DNA of 64,000 nucleotides from Lithospermum erythrorhizon. Lineage: Eukaryota > Streptophyta > Magnoliopsida > Boraginales > Boraginaceae. A program made the translations under genes and the position numbers. The notes beneath the pieces are model-generated. The model saw nothing but the letters and a program-made list of their open reading frames with translations. It did no database searches and was not told where the DNA came from. The stretch is from NCBI GenBank assembly GCA_019722365.1, contig JADFUC010001811.1:186001-250000 (forward strand). The letters run 5' to 3'. Shown piece by piece: positions 50,742 to 63,605 of this stretch (its first letter is position 1; every line of letters starts with the position of its first letter).

Positions 50742-52799
50742 CACTACCTGAAATTGTACTTACAGCCGTCAGTGAAGTCCTCGACGCTAACAAAACTTTT
50801 TAGCGCCTGGATAACCTGGGAAACCCCAACCTAGTGCCTTCGACGCTAATTTCATTCCGATGCCAAAACCCGACGCTAATAAGCCCGATTTGAGTACGGG
50901 CTTTACCGACTCCACACCGACGCCCAACCCGACTCCAACATTTAATTAATTTATTTTTGATTTAATTTATCCCGATGCTAGCCCGACGCTAACTTTTATT
51001 TAATTTATTTTTATTTAATTTTTTCCGATGCCAAACCGACTCCAAAGTTTTATTTAATTTCTTTTTGATTTAATTTGACCCGTCTCCATACCGACGCTAA
51101 CCCGAGGTTAGTAACAAATTTTTTATTTGTATCCCGACGCCATCCCGAGGCTAGTTCTTGACTTATTTATTTGAATCCCGACGCCATCCCGACGCTAACC
51201 CGATGCTAGTTCTGCATTTCCAGTGAAAAAAAACCATCCAGGATACTGCAAAATGTATCAAGAAAGATCCGACGCGATTCATATATTCCCAATCCATACA
51301 ATCTTAATATTCCCAATTCATACAATCTCAATCACAACAAAAATATCCAAAGAAACATATAAAAACCATACATTTATCATTATCAAACTAATTAATCCAA
51401 TGAAGAATTTGTCATTATTATTTATAAAAAGTTTCTCATACATTTAGAAGTCACACATTTATCATCTATCATTCACATATAATCCAAAAAACATATAAAA
51501 CTTTGTTATTAATCGAAAAAACATATCATTATCATTATCACTTATTCACCAGAATAATTTCATTATCAAACTTTGTTATTAACAATATTAACAAAATAAC
51601 ACAAAGTTAAACAAGCGTAATTCACCTTCAATGAAGAATTTCTTCATAATTCAATAGCTTTTCTATTAAAAAACATAATATAAAATATTAGGAAACTATT
51701 TAATTGAAAATTGAAGAACAAGCATTTAAGTCACCTACAAAATGAAATTAAACAAAGTTAGTACAAATAATTATGGAAACAAATTACCTCTTTGGTCACC
51801 TAGACATTAACATTAAACAAAGTTAGAAATTATACAAAATGATTATAGGTATTTGGTAAACAATTCGAATCTAATTAAATGTAGGTAAAGACAGAATAAT
51901 ACATAGAAAAGAGAATGAAATGAATTGATATGTATGTGTGATATTTAAAAGAACCGGTTCTCGCACTTCAGACGCCTCGACGCCAACCCAACACTAACCC
52001 GACGCCAACTTTTCATATAATTTGAATTTCCCTCGTAAAAAACGGGAGTGGGAATCTGAAATTTTGAAAACCGACGCCATGCCCGACGCCAACTCGACTC
52101 TAAATCTTTAAAATTTCTACAATACCCGACGCTAATAAAGGACTCAAGTAGTTAAAAAAAAGATGCAGTTTTACAAAACAAAATCCTCAGATGGCGTCAT
52201 ACTAGTAATTTAACAAAGATGTGTCACATTTTACGTAACTCAATATCTATGCACAACAAACACAAAATACAACAAATAATATAAATTTGCATTTCAATAC
52301 GTAGTTTAATACATAATTGTCAAATATTATATAAAAAGTTGTAAATTAAAAAACATTTTTACACCTAATCTCATTCGACAGATCTTTCATTTTCGAAAAG
52401 TTCTTCCTTTAAATAGTTCTCGCTTCCTCGAGTCATCGCCCTCATCGGGTAGTCGGACGCGATTTCGAGCGTAGCTGGTTTCTCTAACATATATCAAGCC
52501 CTCTTCAATACAACGAAAAGCCTCCTCTTCAATAGCCGCCAATATCATCAGTTTGATCTTAAAGCAAGAACGCTGGAGGCTGTCGCCTTCTTAAAAGACA
52601 TCTTCGTAGATTCTCAAAGCGGAAAAATCCATTCTCGCATATGAGTCCAATCAACTCGGCTGGCATTCGCTTTCATTTCCTGCGACATGCCACTATGTTC
52701 CGTCAGACATAACGAAGATAGTATACTTGTTGCGGCTTCCACATGCTAGATAAACTGATCATCTTTTAAACCTTCGTCTCCGTGTTTGATTTGAACTAT

Positions 52800-53520
52800 C
52801 CCATTTCCTTCGGATGCACCGCATCCACTTGCCGGTATCAAACCGTAAACACTTTAAGAGTACAACTTTGTCGCTGGTGTAGCCGTACATCAACCTCCTT
52901 CGTATCTCCCTAATCATACCATAGTAGTCAACATCGCCTTCATTCGTAGTACGAACCTTGATACAACTCCGAACCTGTAAGTGGTTCCATTAATATCAGC
53001 CTGCCTCGATGTCAAAGTAGTAAATTCAAGCAAGTGATGTAGTAGCATTTGTACCTTTTGATTTCTCGAGCGGGGCCTAATGAAATTGTATGAAAGCGTA
53101 GCATTTTGGTCAATCAGACATCTACACGCCATGTAAACCATTCACCGAAATTGTCGTGACGCTCGATTTCTTTGTTCCGCCACACTCGTGATCCAACTCG
53201 TCAAGGTATTCATGTAGTACTGGAGGAAACGTTATTTGTTTAGTTAACAACTATATCGCAGCTCAAAGTAATCATTGAATAGCCACAATTACCGAGATGT
53301 TTGTACTTCACAAAAGGCTGCGAAAGAATATACACAGTGTATTCTTCTATTCTCCATCCAAGATTCGATGTTTCACTACAAACGCGCACGCCCCGGATAA
53401 ATCTAAACAACGGCAACGCTTGGGTCTTCCGTTGACGGTACATCGTGCCTCCTGTGGCTAGTTTTTGGGTTAGTTTCCATTCCTTCCTCGAAGCATGGAA
53501 TGTTCGAACCTCGACCAAAT
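52800..53520 (-). pseudogene. CACTA transposase (TNP2) C-terminal relic
   Basis: The minus-strand frame around 52914-53141 reads TSRQADINGTTYRF, corresponding to the YNGYxINGYxF segment of TNP2-type transposases. Just beyond 52914 another frame reads EGDVDYYGMIREI and, further on, DKVVLF, matching the conserved VDYYGxIxxI...VVLFxCxW region (DUF4216). The frame upstream (53240-53518) probably holds the preceding domain but is not clearly recognisable. Multiple frame breaks make it non-functional. Confidence 0.6.
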
Positions 53521-53706
53521 ATGCTCACATATTGACCCTTACTCCGCTGACGATCGAAAGCGTAATAATCTTGTCCTTCTCTGCGACAAGCTCCAACAGC
53601 GGAAGGTCCCCTGCATGAAATATCGCCCTCATCACCGCCTCGGCATCGACTTCCTCACCCTGCCTCATCATCATCAACATCAACGTCAAGGAGGTCAACA
53701 TCATCC

Positions 53707-53707
<1 letters not shown>

Positions 53708-53770
<63 letters not shown>
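53708..53770. repeat. (CAT)n microsatellite
   Basis: About 21 uninterrupted CAT triplets, preceded by imperfect ones. It produces poly-His on the plus strand and poly-Met or poly-Asp on the minus strand, which explains the odd ORFs across it. Confidence 0.93.
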
Positions 53771-53773
<3 letters not shown>

Positions 53774-54069
53774 CCCTCACCAATGCATCGAACGAATGGG
53801 GCTTCATGGGCGGACATGTGACCCACTAGCATACGAGGCCCGCCTGAGGCCACATACGCGACTCCATTACTAACCCACCCATCTCATCCGCATCGGCATG
53901 AGTCTTACTCTATCTATACATCAGAGTGGAGTCATTAGATGTGTCGCTAACTGTATGTGCCACCAAGTTTCCTCCTCTGGGATCGGGGGCGTTCCTCCAA
54001 TAAATTTTTGCCCTTTATCTTTATCATCCCTATCCTTCCTGGACCTACCACCACGAGTCATCTGCACAA

Positions 54070-55170
54070 CCAAAACATGAAACTAATTAACAATTCGTAC
54101 AATTAACTAACAATCTAATCCAAACTAACACTCAACTAGTCTAACCAATAATCCAAACTAACAATCACAACTAATCCAAACTAACAATCACATTTGATAT
54201 CACACTAACAATCACATTCAAACTAATCCAAACTAATTAACAATCACAACAATCACAATTCAATTCAATTAACAATAACAATAACAACACAACAATTAAT
54301 CCAAACTAATCACATTCAATTCATCACATTCAACTAATCACATTCAACTAACATTAACAATTAATCACATTCAACTAATCACATTCAACTAATCACTAAC
54401 AACTAATCACATTCAACTAATCACATTCAACTAATCTATATCAACTAATCACAACTAATCACTAACAATTCAAACTAATCCAAACTAATCCAAACTAACA
54501 ATCACAACTAATCCAAACTAATGTAAATCAATAACTAATCCTTAAACTAACAATCCAAACTAACAATCACAACTAATCCAAACTAACAATCACATTCGAT
54601 ATATCAAACTAAAATCACAACTATTTAATCAGCCAACTAACAATCACATTCAAACTAATTTTCAAACTAATCCAAACTAATTAACAATCACAACAATCAC
54701 AATTCAATTAACAATAATAATAACAACACAACAATTAATCCAAACTAATCACAACTAATCTCCACATTCTAATTAATCACATTCAACTAATCATATTCAA
54801 CTAACATTAGCCTAATTAATCACATTCAACTAATCACATTCAACTAACATTAACAATTAATCACATTCAACTAATCATTAACAACTAATCACATTCAACT
54901 AATCTATATTAAATAATCACAACTAATAACAACTAATCACAACTAATCCAAACTAATTAACAACACAACAATCACAACTAACAACTCAATTCAAACTCAA
55001 TAATAATTCAAACTACATCAACAATTCAATCACATTCAAAACAATATCACATTATAAACACTAATTTAACAATAATAATAGACAATAATTCGTAATTAAA
55101 AAAATGAAATTAATTTACAATAATTCGAAATAACTAATTAAACAATCCATTCGAAATAAAAAAATTAAAC
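54070..55170. repeat. Degenerate AACTAATCACATTC minisatellite
   Basis: About 1.1 kb built from AACTAATCACATTC, AACTAATCC and AACAATCAC variants, with larger segments also repeated (54120-54500 resembles 54540-54950). It lies inside the CACTA element. No coding function. Confidence 0.85.
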
Positions 55171-55825
55171 TAACTAACAATAATTTAAACACATTCAATC
55201 ACATATCAATTTAATTCCCAATTCAATACGAAAATTCAAAAAAAAAAAACCAACCTTTGAAATAGGCGCCGGAAATTGTGGAGGAGGGCGGCGGAGATGA
55301 GGGCGCCGGCGGAACTTGTGGGGGAGAGGTGGGGGCGGAGGCGTGGAAACCGAAAGAAAAAAAGGGGGAAGAAACCGCTCGACCTGGGGGTATTTCAATA
55401 TATAATGGGGATAAATAGTGATCGGGTTACGGGTGCATTAAATATTATAATTAATTTTGCATTTAATTTTAAGCGGTTACATAATTTAAACGCCCGACGC
55501 CAAACCGACGCCAAACCCGACGCAACTCCTATATTTTTAATTTATTTTATTATTACTTTTTAATGTAATTATTTAATACCCGTACCTCTTAACCCGAAGC
55601 CAATTATTTTATTTTATGCGGCTTGATTACCTCGACGCTAACCCGACACAAACCCTGAATCTTGAAGGCCGGAATTTTCACCCGACGCTGTAAGCTGGGC
55701 GTCAGAGTGAACTTCCACCCAAATTTCATTATCTCTACCATCATTCACTCACAAAGTAAATACAAAACAACATCTATGGTGAATTGAAATAATCATTAGA
55801 ACAGCAAAATCGACTTATTATTTAT

Positions 55826-57232
55826 TGGGATATTATATGGTAACATCAGCATGGAAAATACTGGGAGTACAAGAAAGTCGGGAAGTTACCTCAGTCAACA
55901 AGTAACTCTGGAGGACAAAAATACTTAGTTTCATATTCCTACTAGGTTTATGTTTAGTATTTGCTTATATATAGATGTTCTCTAGTAATTGCAATACACA
56001 AGTTTACAACAACGATTCTTATCAATTATATTTTATCATGGTATCGAGTCGAAGATCTTGCACACATTTCAATATTAGTGCATATGGTTTCACCGAGACT
56101 CACCACTGGCCGCTTATCAAATATTTTTTTAATGTTCTTTTCTCCTCAGAGATATAATTATTTCCTTATTTAATTAGTTTTAAAGTTGTTACGGACAAAC
56201 TATATAGCAGTTGTCTCGATCTTTCTTTGACAAATAAAATCTGAAGGAAGAGTTGATCTGAGTTAAATATGTATGACAAAGTTCACAAGGTCTTGAGTTA
56301 TTCGAGGGGGATTATGGGAACAGCCATCCACGCAAATTCATTTTTTTTTCATATTATTTTGTCACCGTCAGACAATAATTATTTCTTTGGTGTTTTTATT
56401 ATGTGTCAAAATTTGCTCTCCTTTATCACTTTATTTATTCTCGGATCATTATTGATTTATTTTTCACAATTTTCTTTTGATTTGATAACAAAATATATAT
56501 CATACCTCTATTTTTTTTCTTTTGTGATGCACAAGATGCACATCTTTTTTCTTATATGATCCATTGACTCCAATGATTTTGTCCAACTAGTTGGACTCTT
56601 TGTTTTATGCAATGCTGATTTCATGGAATCTATTATATTTATTTACGCCACGATCATCGGACCTCTATAGGCCATGACATAGGACATATCAATTTTTTCC
56701 GGCCATAATTATTGCCATGCTTAAACGTTGACAGTTTCAACTCAGATCCGCTTTGACCACAATAGTTGACCAAATTTTTTTCAAATATTATAATTTGATC
56801 CCTCTTTTCTCGACATAAACTTTTCACACCCATCATTTGGAGCCCTTTATTTGTGCGTTATATTTAACCTTCTTTATAAGTCATTAAAGATATAGATAGT
56901 CAAGTACCCAAGTCGGAACTGTGGATAATTTTAAAGAAGACCAGTTTGATTTTTAAGCATCTTGGCTTGTTTACACTCAAGCATCTCATGTTATTTTATG
57001 TCTAAACTTGAGGGAGAGTATCAGATATTATATGGGTAATATCATATGGAAATACTTCCTGGTTATTGTGTTTCAAATCTAATTCTTAATAACAAAGAAC
57101 TCGAGGACAAAATATTTTAGCTCATATGTTTATATTTAGTATTTTCCTATATATAGACGTTCTCTAGTAATTGTAATATATAAGTTTATAACAACGATTC
57201 TTATCAATAAATTTTCCCTTTATATTTTATCA
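55826..57232 (+). mobile_element. TRIM-like LTR retroelement, 1.4 kb
   Basis: Two direct LTRs, 55826-56038 (213 bp) and 57019-57232 (214 bp), share TATTATATGG, TTCTCTAGTAATTG and ACAACGATTCTTATCA. Directly after the first LTR is TGGTATCGAGTC (56039-56050), close to the TGGTATCAGAGC primer-binding site complementary to initiator tRNA-Met. Directly before the second is GAGGGAGAG, a polypurine tract. Flanks TTATT (55822-55826) and TTATT (57233-57237) may be the duplication. The 980-bp interior has no retroviral domain, so it is a non-autonomous element that would depend on a copia partner. Confidence 0.8.
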
Positions 57233-58990
57233 TTATTTCTAGCAACCTGAAAATTCGGCAACAACCTATTTGAACCTGCAATAGCCCCATATTGAAATAA
57301 GGTTGCATCTTTTCCCAACATGAATTTAATCTTGAGATGTAGCAAACATATTTGAAGCTTAAATTAAAGGATTGTTTTGGTAGTAACTGAATGAAATTCT
57401 TTTGGAGCAACTTGGAGTTTCAACCCAAAATTAAAAATTTCATGACTTACCAACTAAACCGTAGCAACAGCATTATTGACTTGGCATTTATTGTTAATTA
57501 GAGAAAGTCATAATTTTTGTGATGTTTGGTGAAATGGTTGTTTTAAGTACATCCAGTAGGTCTATGGATTAAATGAGGACAAGCAAGCAGAAGGGTATTG
57601 TCAGTGTAATTTTGAATTAGACCTTTAGCCTAAAATGATAGGTAATATGGAATATTTAGTCCCTTTAATTTGAAAAAGATAGTATAGTCCTTGGAAGCGT
57701 TTCTATGTTTAAGGCAAAACGAAATTAAGCCTAAAAAAATATATCTCAAATAATGAAGTCTTTGAAGAAATATGTCATCTTGGTGGAGGATGCTGATCTA
57801 ATAATAATTAACAATGGAAAGTTCACTCATTAAAATTTGAAATTGAATTGTCTTTTAGAAATGGATTTACAATTGATCATACCAAGGAGCAACACATGAG
57901 CTAAATGATCATCAATCATAAATAAATCTTCACTATTCTTATTTCATGACTCGATCTCTAAACCTCCTGAACATAGATTTAAGTGTAAGGCATTGTTCAT
58001 TGAACGATCTTATCTTTATCTACCAGTAATAACTCTTGTGTCAAAATAAAAAGATGAAAAATAAAAAACAATTAGATATTTTGTTTCTTTAAAATTCTGC
58101 AATCTTCCTGCTGCCCTACTAGTCAAACCATTCTCACCAAGAAAAAATCGACGAACCCCAATAGAACAACATTCATTCCCTATAAGAAATACGAGTAGTT
58201 CATTTTCAAGAATAATATGCTTTCAACCACGCAGTCCTTTCTCTAGGTGTTTCCTTCTTATTTCCTCTGACTCATCTGTTTAAAAAATCCCTTTATTATT
58301 TTGTGCTTCTTCTCAGATGCAGTAGTGATCATTTGGTACATAAGAGATCATTTCACATGAACTAAATCTATATCAAATTTAACACTTGGGAGGGCCAAGG
58401 GATCAATATTCAATCTCAATTTTTTTGACACCCAAATGAAGTATCCCACATGAATAAAAAAATCCTTGCTCATCAGCCCCCCTTTTTTCACTTCAATTTA
58501 AAATGGTTTTGCACACAATTATATTATTAAGCCTCATAATATTCAGGCTCTGTGTCATTAATAAATAAAAATCCAAGTTTTTTTTTACTTATGTTTTAGT
58601 TATTATGTATGTACCCTAAGTCTGTTATTTAATTAATATTGTGTTATTTTAAAAATTATAACATATTTATTGTATTAAAATATTATGGGTTTTTGAAATT
58701 CTAAATTTTTTATCAAATTAATTTACTCAAGCATTGTTGTAGCAATTATATATTTAATAATTATATATATGGAAATAAATAAAGAGAAATGAAAATATGT
58801 AGGGTATATGTTGGAGTGTTGTGTGAAGAAGATGCAAGTAATTGGAGACTCCAATGACACCCTAATGCACAAGTAGATATTAAGGATCCTAACCCGATGC
58901 GCAGAAAGTGAACTGATAACCAATTTGATGAGTCCCCTGAACCTTGACCAGGTGCATGACCTATGCTGGTTTCTCCAAGATATCAAAAAG
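57233..58990. other. Intergenic or LTR-like DNA
   Basis: AT-rich, no supported gene. The portion near 58700-59004 may be the 3' LTR of the minus-strand element to its right, because TGTTGGGATATCAT (minus strand, 59004-58991) has the form of an LTR start. The LTR end was not found. Confidence 0.35.
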
Positions 58991-60604
58991 ATGATATCCC
59001 AACACTAGATACGTAGAACCATGTCCAGATTTAAACTTTTCTCAAGAATGTCTTAACCTACCAAACATTTCCAAAACCTTATAGATAGGGGGTGATGTAT
59101 CAAGTGTTACTATATTGAGTAACACTAAGCTAACTTAATCAAAGCTACCACAAAAAAGTAACGATACAAGAATTTCTTATACATGTGCCAGTCGAAGTTT
59201 TACATCCCTGTTTTAAGTGTCATTCTTCCGTGACTTCACCTCCAATGGCATGTAGCCTAACTCGAGTATGAGGCCAAACAATCAACTAGGAAAAAGACTT
59301 AACTAAACTACTTAGACTTCACAACATTTACCTGAATTTTTTCTCACCTAAAACACATATATAATCATTGTGAACAAATCCATGCTATAAACTGTGAGAA
59401 AACTCCTCAATTCTAGAGTACCGCATCCTCCAACGGCTAGTTACTATAGCCACCATTGATCACACATTGATCAATCAGATTCATCGCCTCCCACACAATC
59501 ACTCACGATTACATCCATTCATAAGTTTCAAGCCTCCAGCAGTTAATGATCCACCCGCCAATCCCTCCATTGACTCAAAGCAAACAGTGTAATGGCCGAT
59601 CTCCTATTAAGACACCCATCACACAATCATCGATTGATCCTCAATTAATGCCTCTGCATTAACACATTCAGATTCCTGTCTTAAAGATCTGCCAAGCTTT
59701 CTGTACCTGCCAAAATATGTCAACAAACTCCCCTTTTTTGTATGGGACAAACCATCTGGGATAATGATCTTTTAGTACATCTTAAGAAGTTTACCTGATA
59801 AACCATGTAGACTAAGACCTGAGCGAGCCTAAGCTCCCCTCCAGCCATTTTTAATTTAAAGTCTACCATTCTTAAACAACCAAAATCAAGACAAAGCAAT
59901 AGCGAAATTTAACCAAAAACAATTCAAGTGCACTCATGCACATTACTCCATATACTTGTCAGATCTAAACCAAAGCCCCTTAAATGCACCAATCGCCTAA
60001 GTATTTTTACATAATTATGAACACTAATAAGATTATGTATAGTAAATCGGAGCATTCACAAACTTCGCAAAGGTGATAACCAACACAAACTAAGAATTAG
60101 ATGCGCATCAAGCACAACTTTCCTCACAATATTAAATTTCAAGAGAATGCCTGCCACACTTCTCTCAGAATACCAATCCTGAAAATCCGTACTACCTTTA
60201 CTACATAAATAAACCCCAAAGAAATTCAAATGGGCCAGCAAGCCAACATATTCTAAGTAGTTCAACAACAACAATCAATCATCAAGCAATCCTAACTCTC
60301 CCCCTTTTGTCCATACAAAAGTGGAAAACGCAGAGTAATTATAGGAAAGTGATAATAGCTATCAAAGAGACAACCAAATAATGCAAACAGAACATCAACA
60401 ATCAATCTATTGGTAGGATAGGCTCTTCCTGATGAATTCCAGCTGTGTGTGCTTCACACGTTATTCTTTGCCTTCTGGGAGCGTAAGAAGGTTTTGAGCG
60501 GCTGCATTTTGCTTTAAAATTCTCCTAAATAGCCTCAAAGAGGAACCCTTCACTTGTTTCTCAGGACATCCTGGTGTAGGCTTTTGTCTGGAAGCTTCTT
60601 CCAC

Positions 60605-60922
60605 TTACGCACTTTGAGGAACATCATCCCAGTCATTCTCTCGCAACCTCCTCCGAATTATCTCACTGGATCCTTTGCTCACCATGTGTTCTCGGGCTGG
60701 TAATCCTTCACTCTGCTCAGCATCTTCCTTAGATATTTCTTTATCAGATTCTTGGACATCGAGGCTGTCATCACCCTTTTCCAGAGACTCTGTATCTTCA
60801 GATTCATTCTCCTCATTTTCATCAGACCCCACGACATCCTGAGCAGACTCTTCATCTTCATCCTCAAAGTCATCTGATTCTTCATCCTCTTCATCAGAGT
60901 TCAAATCCATATCTATCTTCAA
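60605..60922 (-). CDS. Acidic low-complexity protein fragment of a retroelement
   Basis: A 105-residue open frame begins MKIDMDLNSDEEDEESDDFE and is dominated by Asp, Glu and Ser for about 80 residues, then becomes basic (IIRRRLRENDWDDV). It has no defined fold. Its position just after the LPYG-type domain and before purine tracts suggests the C-terminal tail of the same retroelement protein, split from it by a frame break. A host nuclear acidic protein is less likely given the context. Confidence 0.5.
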   Translation of the reverse strand: MKIDMDLNSDEEDEESDDFEDEDEESAQDVVGSDENEENESEDTESLEKGDDSLDVQESDKEISKEDAEQSEGLPAREHMVSKGSSEIIRRRLRENDWDDVPQSA

Positions 60923-61079
60923 TTTCTCTCCAATTCTTGTAACCTCGCTTGAGATTTTAAAATTTCTTTCTAAGAAGGCTTAGTTGATCTTCAAGTCCTT
61001 CTAAATTTCATTTCCATTCTTTTATGAGTTTTCTTTGATCCCCTGGTTCCGCCCACTCTATTCCCCATTCTACTAATTT

Positions 61080-61262
61080 CTACCTGAATACCATAAAGCA
61101 CTTTTTCTGAACACTTGTCTTCACATGTTTTTCAAGAAGGGCCTCTCCTTCAAAGTTGATGGATAGCTTTTTGCATATCCTCGTGATAATGATGCCATAT
61201 GGTAGAAACTTTTGAGATTGATCATGATATTTCTTGATTCCTCGAGTTAGAACCACAAGCAC
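61080..61262 (-). pseudogene. Plant retroelement protein domain fragment
   Basis: The minus-strand frame contains FLPYGIIITRICKKLSINFE, the best-known signature of the putative plant transposon protein domain (LPYGMLITRI in many copies). Neighbouring frames at 61464-61737 (-) may hold the N-terminal part but are not recognisable enough to assign. Frame breaks indicate a relic. Confidence 0.6.
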
Positions 61263-61740
61263 TTGTGTCGATCTAATTTTCCTTGAGAACGAAGCATTAA
61301 CAAATTATTAGATCCAATGGAGTGATCCTATCATAGTTTCAGTTCGACAAGATAAGATGCCACAATATAAAAAAGAATTTCTGTGTTTTTGGTGAATCGA
61401 GATCCTTGATTTAAGAGCCACTTGGATTTCAAAATCTCTAGCAGCCCGCTGGCTTCTTTCATGTCAAAATGTGATTTGAATAGTTTTTAATCCAATCTTG
61501 ATGCTACTCAGAGAGATACCTAAAAGCTGGTTTAAGCCCCGCACGTAGCACCTGAAGGTTTCTCCCATGACAAAGCGTTGAACTTGCAAAGAGAAAGAGT
61601 AGCTGTAATAGAAACAACTTGGACTGGAAGCTGGGTATACACTTTGTCCTGGCATGCCAGCTAACCATTTTTTGTGTTTTTATTTTCGAAAGTAAAACAA
61701 ACAGTTTCGGCAAAAACTGCAACGGAATGCCCTCCAAACA

Positions 61741-63605
61741 TAGAACAGTAAAAGCCGCTTTTTGAAGATTTTGTGCTTGGTGAAAAGAAAAAGAAATGCA
61801 TCAAACACAGTTTTTGCTTTCTTGCCTTTTGAAGAGAGAACGCCATTCTTTTTTCTCTTGGTTATAGAGAAGAAGAAAGTTTTTGAGGCTCAAGGAGAGA
61901 ACAATGATGCCTCTTTGTCATTGAAAAGAGTAAACTGCCGCCTAATCTGTAATAAAACCCACAAAGAAAACCAAAAGGAATAAAATGCTGAAATAAAATT
62001 TAATTATGAAATTATTTTACAAATCTACCAAACGTGGTGGAGAGAACTTTTGATTATTCGAGATCGGGGGTCATGATCCCCATTCTAACTCTTTCCTCAT
62101 AAAAGATTTCTTTTCTCACAAAATCTTGTCATTACTCAAAGAATATTCATCCTCCAATCTCTCATAATTTTAGACTTCTTTAAACTCCTGAAGTACATTT
62201 TCTCGTCAAATTGATGCATGTTTTATGTAAAGCAGATACTCTGGGTACTTGCCCCTATCTTCATTAAGGGTAGGGATAGCTCGCTTAGCACACTTAACTT
62301 TAATAAGAATTAATTCCTCGCCCATCGCAGTTCTTTAATTCATGTGGTTTAGCATAACAAGTCAAAACAACAAATATAATTTGATTCCAAAGTAGTTTGA
62401 GAGAAATTGGTGCTTCCTACCGATTTAAGACCTTTGAGATCCCTTGAGGTATCTGGAGTATCCTTTTGACGGCAGCTGGTGAATTTTCCTTTTGATCTAT
62501 CTAGTATTTCAGACAATCATTATAGTTGGGAGTTTTATCTCGTAAGTAAATCTATTTAGTCTCAAACAAATACCTCATAATTATGAACACTCTTTGATCT
62601 CACTTGTCTGTTCTGGGTGTGATTCCCACTGCTGCATTTTAACAAGGGTATCGACTACTGCAAGCCACGAATTGAAAGTTCCTCAACATAGTTTCTATGC
62701 TCACTTGATGTATGATTTTCCGTTGGTTTGTTGAATTGAAAACGTATATCTCCGGCCAAGATTCCTTTTGTACATTAAACTTGAAATTTAATTCTTTCCG
62801 GCCACTACTCACATAAACAAACTATTTAGTAGATCCTAATGTATAATAAGCATCAATTAGAACATATACAAGATAACATGTCCACCATTTATCTTAACAA
62901 ATAGTTAAGATTAGTAGTAGTTCTTGAAACTTATTTTCAAAGAAAACCCAAAAATAAAGCCTGTCATATCATGGCTGATTTGAACTAAACATTGCAGTGA
63001 TTAAGCTTTAGGACGTGATTATTTCTCCTTTAACTCACAAATCCTCGGGAGTTTGCCCAAGTGAACCTTTTCCTCCCTAAGACAAAGGAGATCAAAATTA
63101 GTTGTCCCGCAAATGCTAGTATGAGAGAATGATGTCCGTATCAATTTTTCCTCATGATTCACCATTTTCCAACAAAGCTTTGGCTTCATTTTGAATGATA
63201 TCCCGTTATATACATGTTTTGATAACTCCAGTTGTTAGTATATAGATTATACATAGTTCTAGGAACAAAAGTTCATACCTTATTTCTCATGGAGTTCCAC
63301 AAGCTTGCTAAGGCCGTGATCCAATTGTTCCACCTGCATTGCTTGTTTCAAGGTGATCTTAGAAACAAAGTTGTTACTGCCATCATTAATGTATATCGCT
63401 TATCTCGACATCGAATCGCTTGGAGTTATGCATCCTCTCGCCTTCATTTTTAATTATGTAGACATTTTCCTTTCTTTCTAAGTATATTGCTTGATCCAAT
63501 CCTTCTCCCGCCAATCCCACAATAATATTAAACAAATTCTACATTTAACCCGCGTACTTCGTGCATAGTCACCACACTTAGAAGATGAAGTTTAATCTGT
63601 ACTAG
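61741..63605. other. Intergenic or unrecognised retroelement DNA
   Basis: No domain is recognised. A minus-strand stretch at about 63270-63340 reads VEQLDHGLSKLVELHEK before a stop, and could be a small exon or a relic, but nothing around it supports a gene. Short plus-strand frames at 61762-61983 and 63232-63453 are not convincing. Confidence 0.35.

Larger units (their letters stand above)
50742..55738. mobile_element. CACTA (En/Spm-like) DNA transposon, decayed
   Basis: The left end is CACTACCTGAAATTGTAC, the superfamily terminus. The right end near 55715-55738 shows the inverse in worn form (AAATTTCATTATCTCTA). Many copies of CCGACGCTAA/CCGACGCCAA stand at 50780-51210, 51965-52140 and 55490-55690, the subterminal repeat pattern of CACTA elements. 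A TNP2-like transposase relic lies on the minus strand at 52800-53520. Internal simple repeats at 53708-53770 and 54070-55170 take up much of the rest. The right terminus and the 3-bp duplication are not proven. Confidence 0.72.
58991..61740 (-). mobile_element. Sirevirus-like copia 3' region with acidic gag/env-like ORFs
   Basis: Read on the minus strand from 61740 down: a frame with LPYGIIITRICKKL (61080-61262), typical of the plant-retroelement protein domain found beside copia/Sirevirus genes; then an acidic ORF (60605-60922); then two purine tracts with the same preceding wording (ACAAAAGGGGGAGAG near 60310 and ACAAAAAAGGGGAG near 59730); then an LTR-like start at 59004. Repeated polypurine tracts before the 3' LTR are a known Sirevirus trait. 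Gag-pol was not identified. The extent and lineage are inferences. Confidence 0.5.

Noticed and set aside
53525..53821. Poly-His (plus) and poly-Met (minus) ORFs
   Set aside because: Both are produced by the CAT microsatellite; no conserved sequence around them.
55195..55563. Pro-rich (minus) and Arg-rich (plus) ORFs near the CACTA right end
   Set aside because: The G-rich patch gives low-complexity translations with no domain, inside the transposon.
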